DNA from: Bolinopsis microptera
Taxonomy: Eukaryota; Ctenophora; Tentaculata; Lobata; Bolinopsidae
NCBI RefSeq assembly: GCF_026151205.1
Contig: NC_087079.1
Coordinates: 7,554,635-7,618,634, forward strand
Direction of reading: 5' to 3'
DNA: 64,000 bases
The notes under the pieces were generated by a model. The model searched no databases, was not told where the DNA came from, and worked only from the letters and a program-made list of their open reading frames with translations. The position numbers and the translations under genes were made by a program. Positions 63,647-64,000 of the stretch are shown here, one piece after another (positions within the stretch are counted from its first letter, which is position 1; every line of letters starts with the position of its first letter).

Positions 63647-64000
63647 ATAACTACACATAATTGGATATACCTGATAATAATTTGGACTGGATATCTCCTA
63701 AAATGTCTGTCGTCGACGAAGAGAAAACCAAAACGGTTTCCAATCAATAATTTTCAGATGTTTTTTACCGTTTTTCACAACCTCACCAGTATTATATTAC
63801 GGAGATTTACAATCATCAGCTCGTAATAACAAACGTTAATTCTCCACAATGACGTAATTAATTAATCACAAATTTCACAAGCTGACCTCCGATCAGCTAA
63901 TAAAATATGTGTACAGTAAACATTATCAAGCAATGATCGGCCATTAGCCTAATTTGTATCTTTAACGATTACTCGCCTTGGTTACAGTTTGAAATAAAAA
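63647..64000. other. Window end, no gene seen
   Basis: AT-rich. I looked for the remaining NTHL1 exons (HhH GVGPK-type, DTHV, Cys cluster) and did not find them. Confidence 0.4.

Overview
This is a window of animal (metazoan) nuclear DNA. It is AT-rich, has spliceosomal introns, and is crowded with minisatellites and transposons. The conserved genes (eEF2 kinase, an NTH1-type DNA glycosylase, a pentraxin-like protein, a papain-family protein) and the mobile elements (Naiad and Penelope-type PLEs, CR1/Jockey-like LINEs, tRNA-derived SINEs, hAT-like, TA-flanked and TTAA-flanked DNA elements) fit an invertebrate. A cnidarian or other early-branching lineage is possible, but I cannot fix the phylum from sequence alone.

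Layout. 1-6 kb: no supported gene, CACGTG clusters and a 66-bp minisatellite (2247-3236). 6.3-7.4 kb (+): an intronless papain-family protein whose catalytic Cys appears replaced by Ser. 8.4-13.3 kb (-): an unrecognised gene rebuilt from phase-compatible exons, one of which reads through a C/T-rich microsatellite as an Arg-Gly tract. 15.8-41.1 kb (-): a whole EEF2K gene of 16 exons plus one duplicated cassette exon, about 637 residues, spread over 25 kb. Its introns hold a pentraxin-like gene (same strand, 19.8-21.1 kb), a broken BTB-like gene (+, 27.2-28.7 kb), SINE, MITE and LINE pieces, and a long Naiad-type Penelope-like element with N-terminal GIY-YIG (+, 37.6-40.3 kb). 41.9-57 kb: nested transposons. 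A CR1/Jockey-like LINE (ORF1 with SGNH-like end, endonuclease, RT) is split by a 1.9-kb fold-back hAT-like palindrome and a 205-bp retro-insert; a second LINE is split by a 1.5-kb TTAA-flanked element full of GAGGTTAACCTC motifs. 57.4-59.0 kb (+): the first three recognised coding exons of NTHL1; the catalytic and iron-sulfur part is not found before the window end. 60.8-61.8 kb (-): a 5'-truncated canonical Penelope element with C-terminal GIY-YIG. 62.4-63.0 kb: GGGA/GA microsatellite. 63.5 kb: a small hAT-like MITE.

The most unusual theme is tandem duplication that includes splice sites. Three EEF2K introns end in minisatellites that abut the 3' splice site of the next exon; in two of them every unit carries a copy of that acceptor. 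In the unknown 8-13 kb gene a 54-bp tandem copy duplicates a 5' splice site, and in the pentraxin-like gene a 49-bp array breaks the reading frame just after the signal peptide. The palindrome CACGTG is far commoner than expected throughout and sits inside several of these arrays and in putative promoters.
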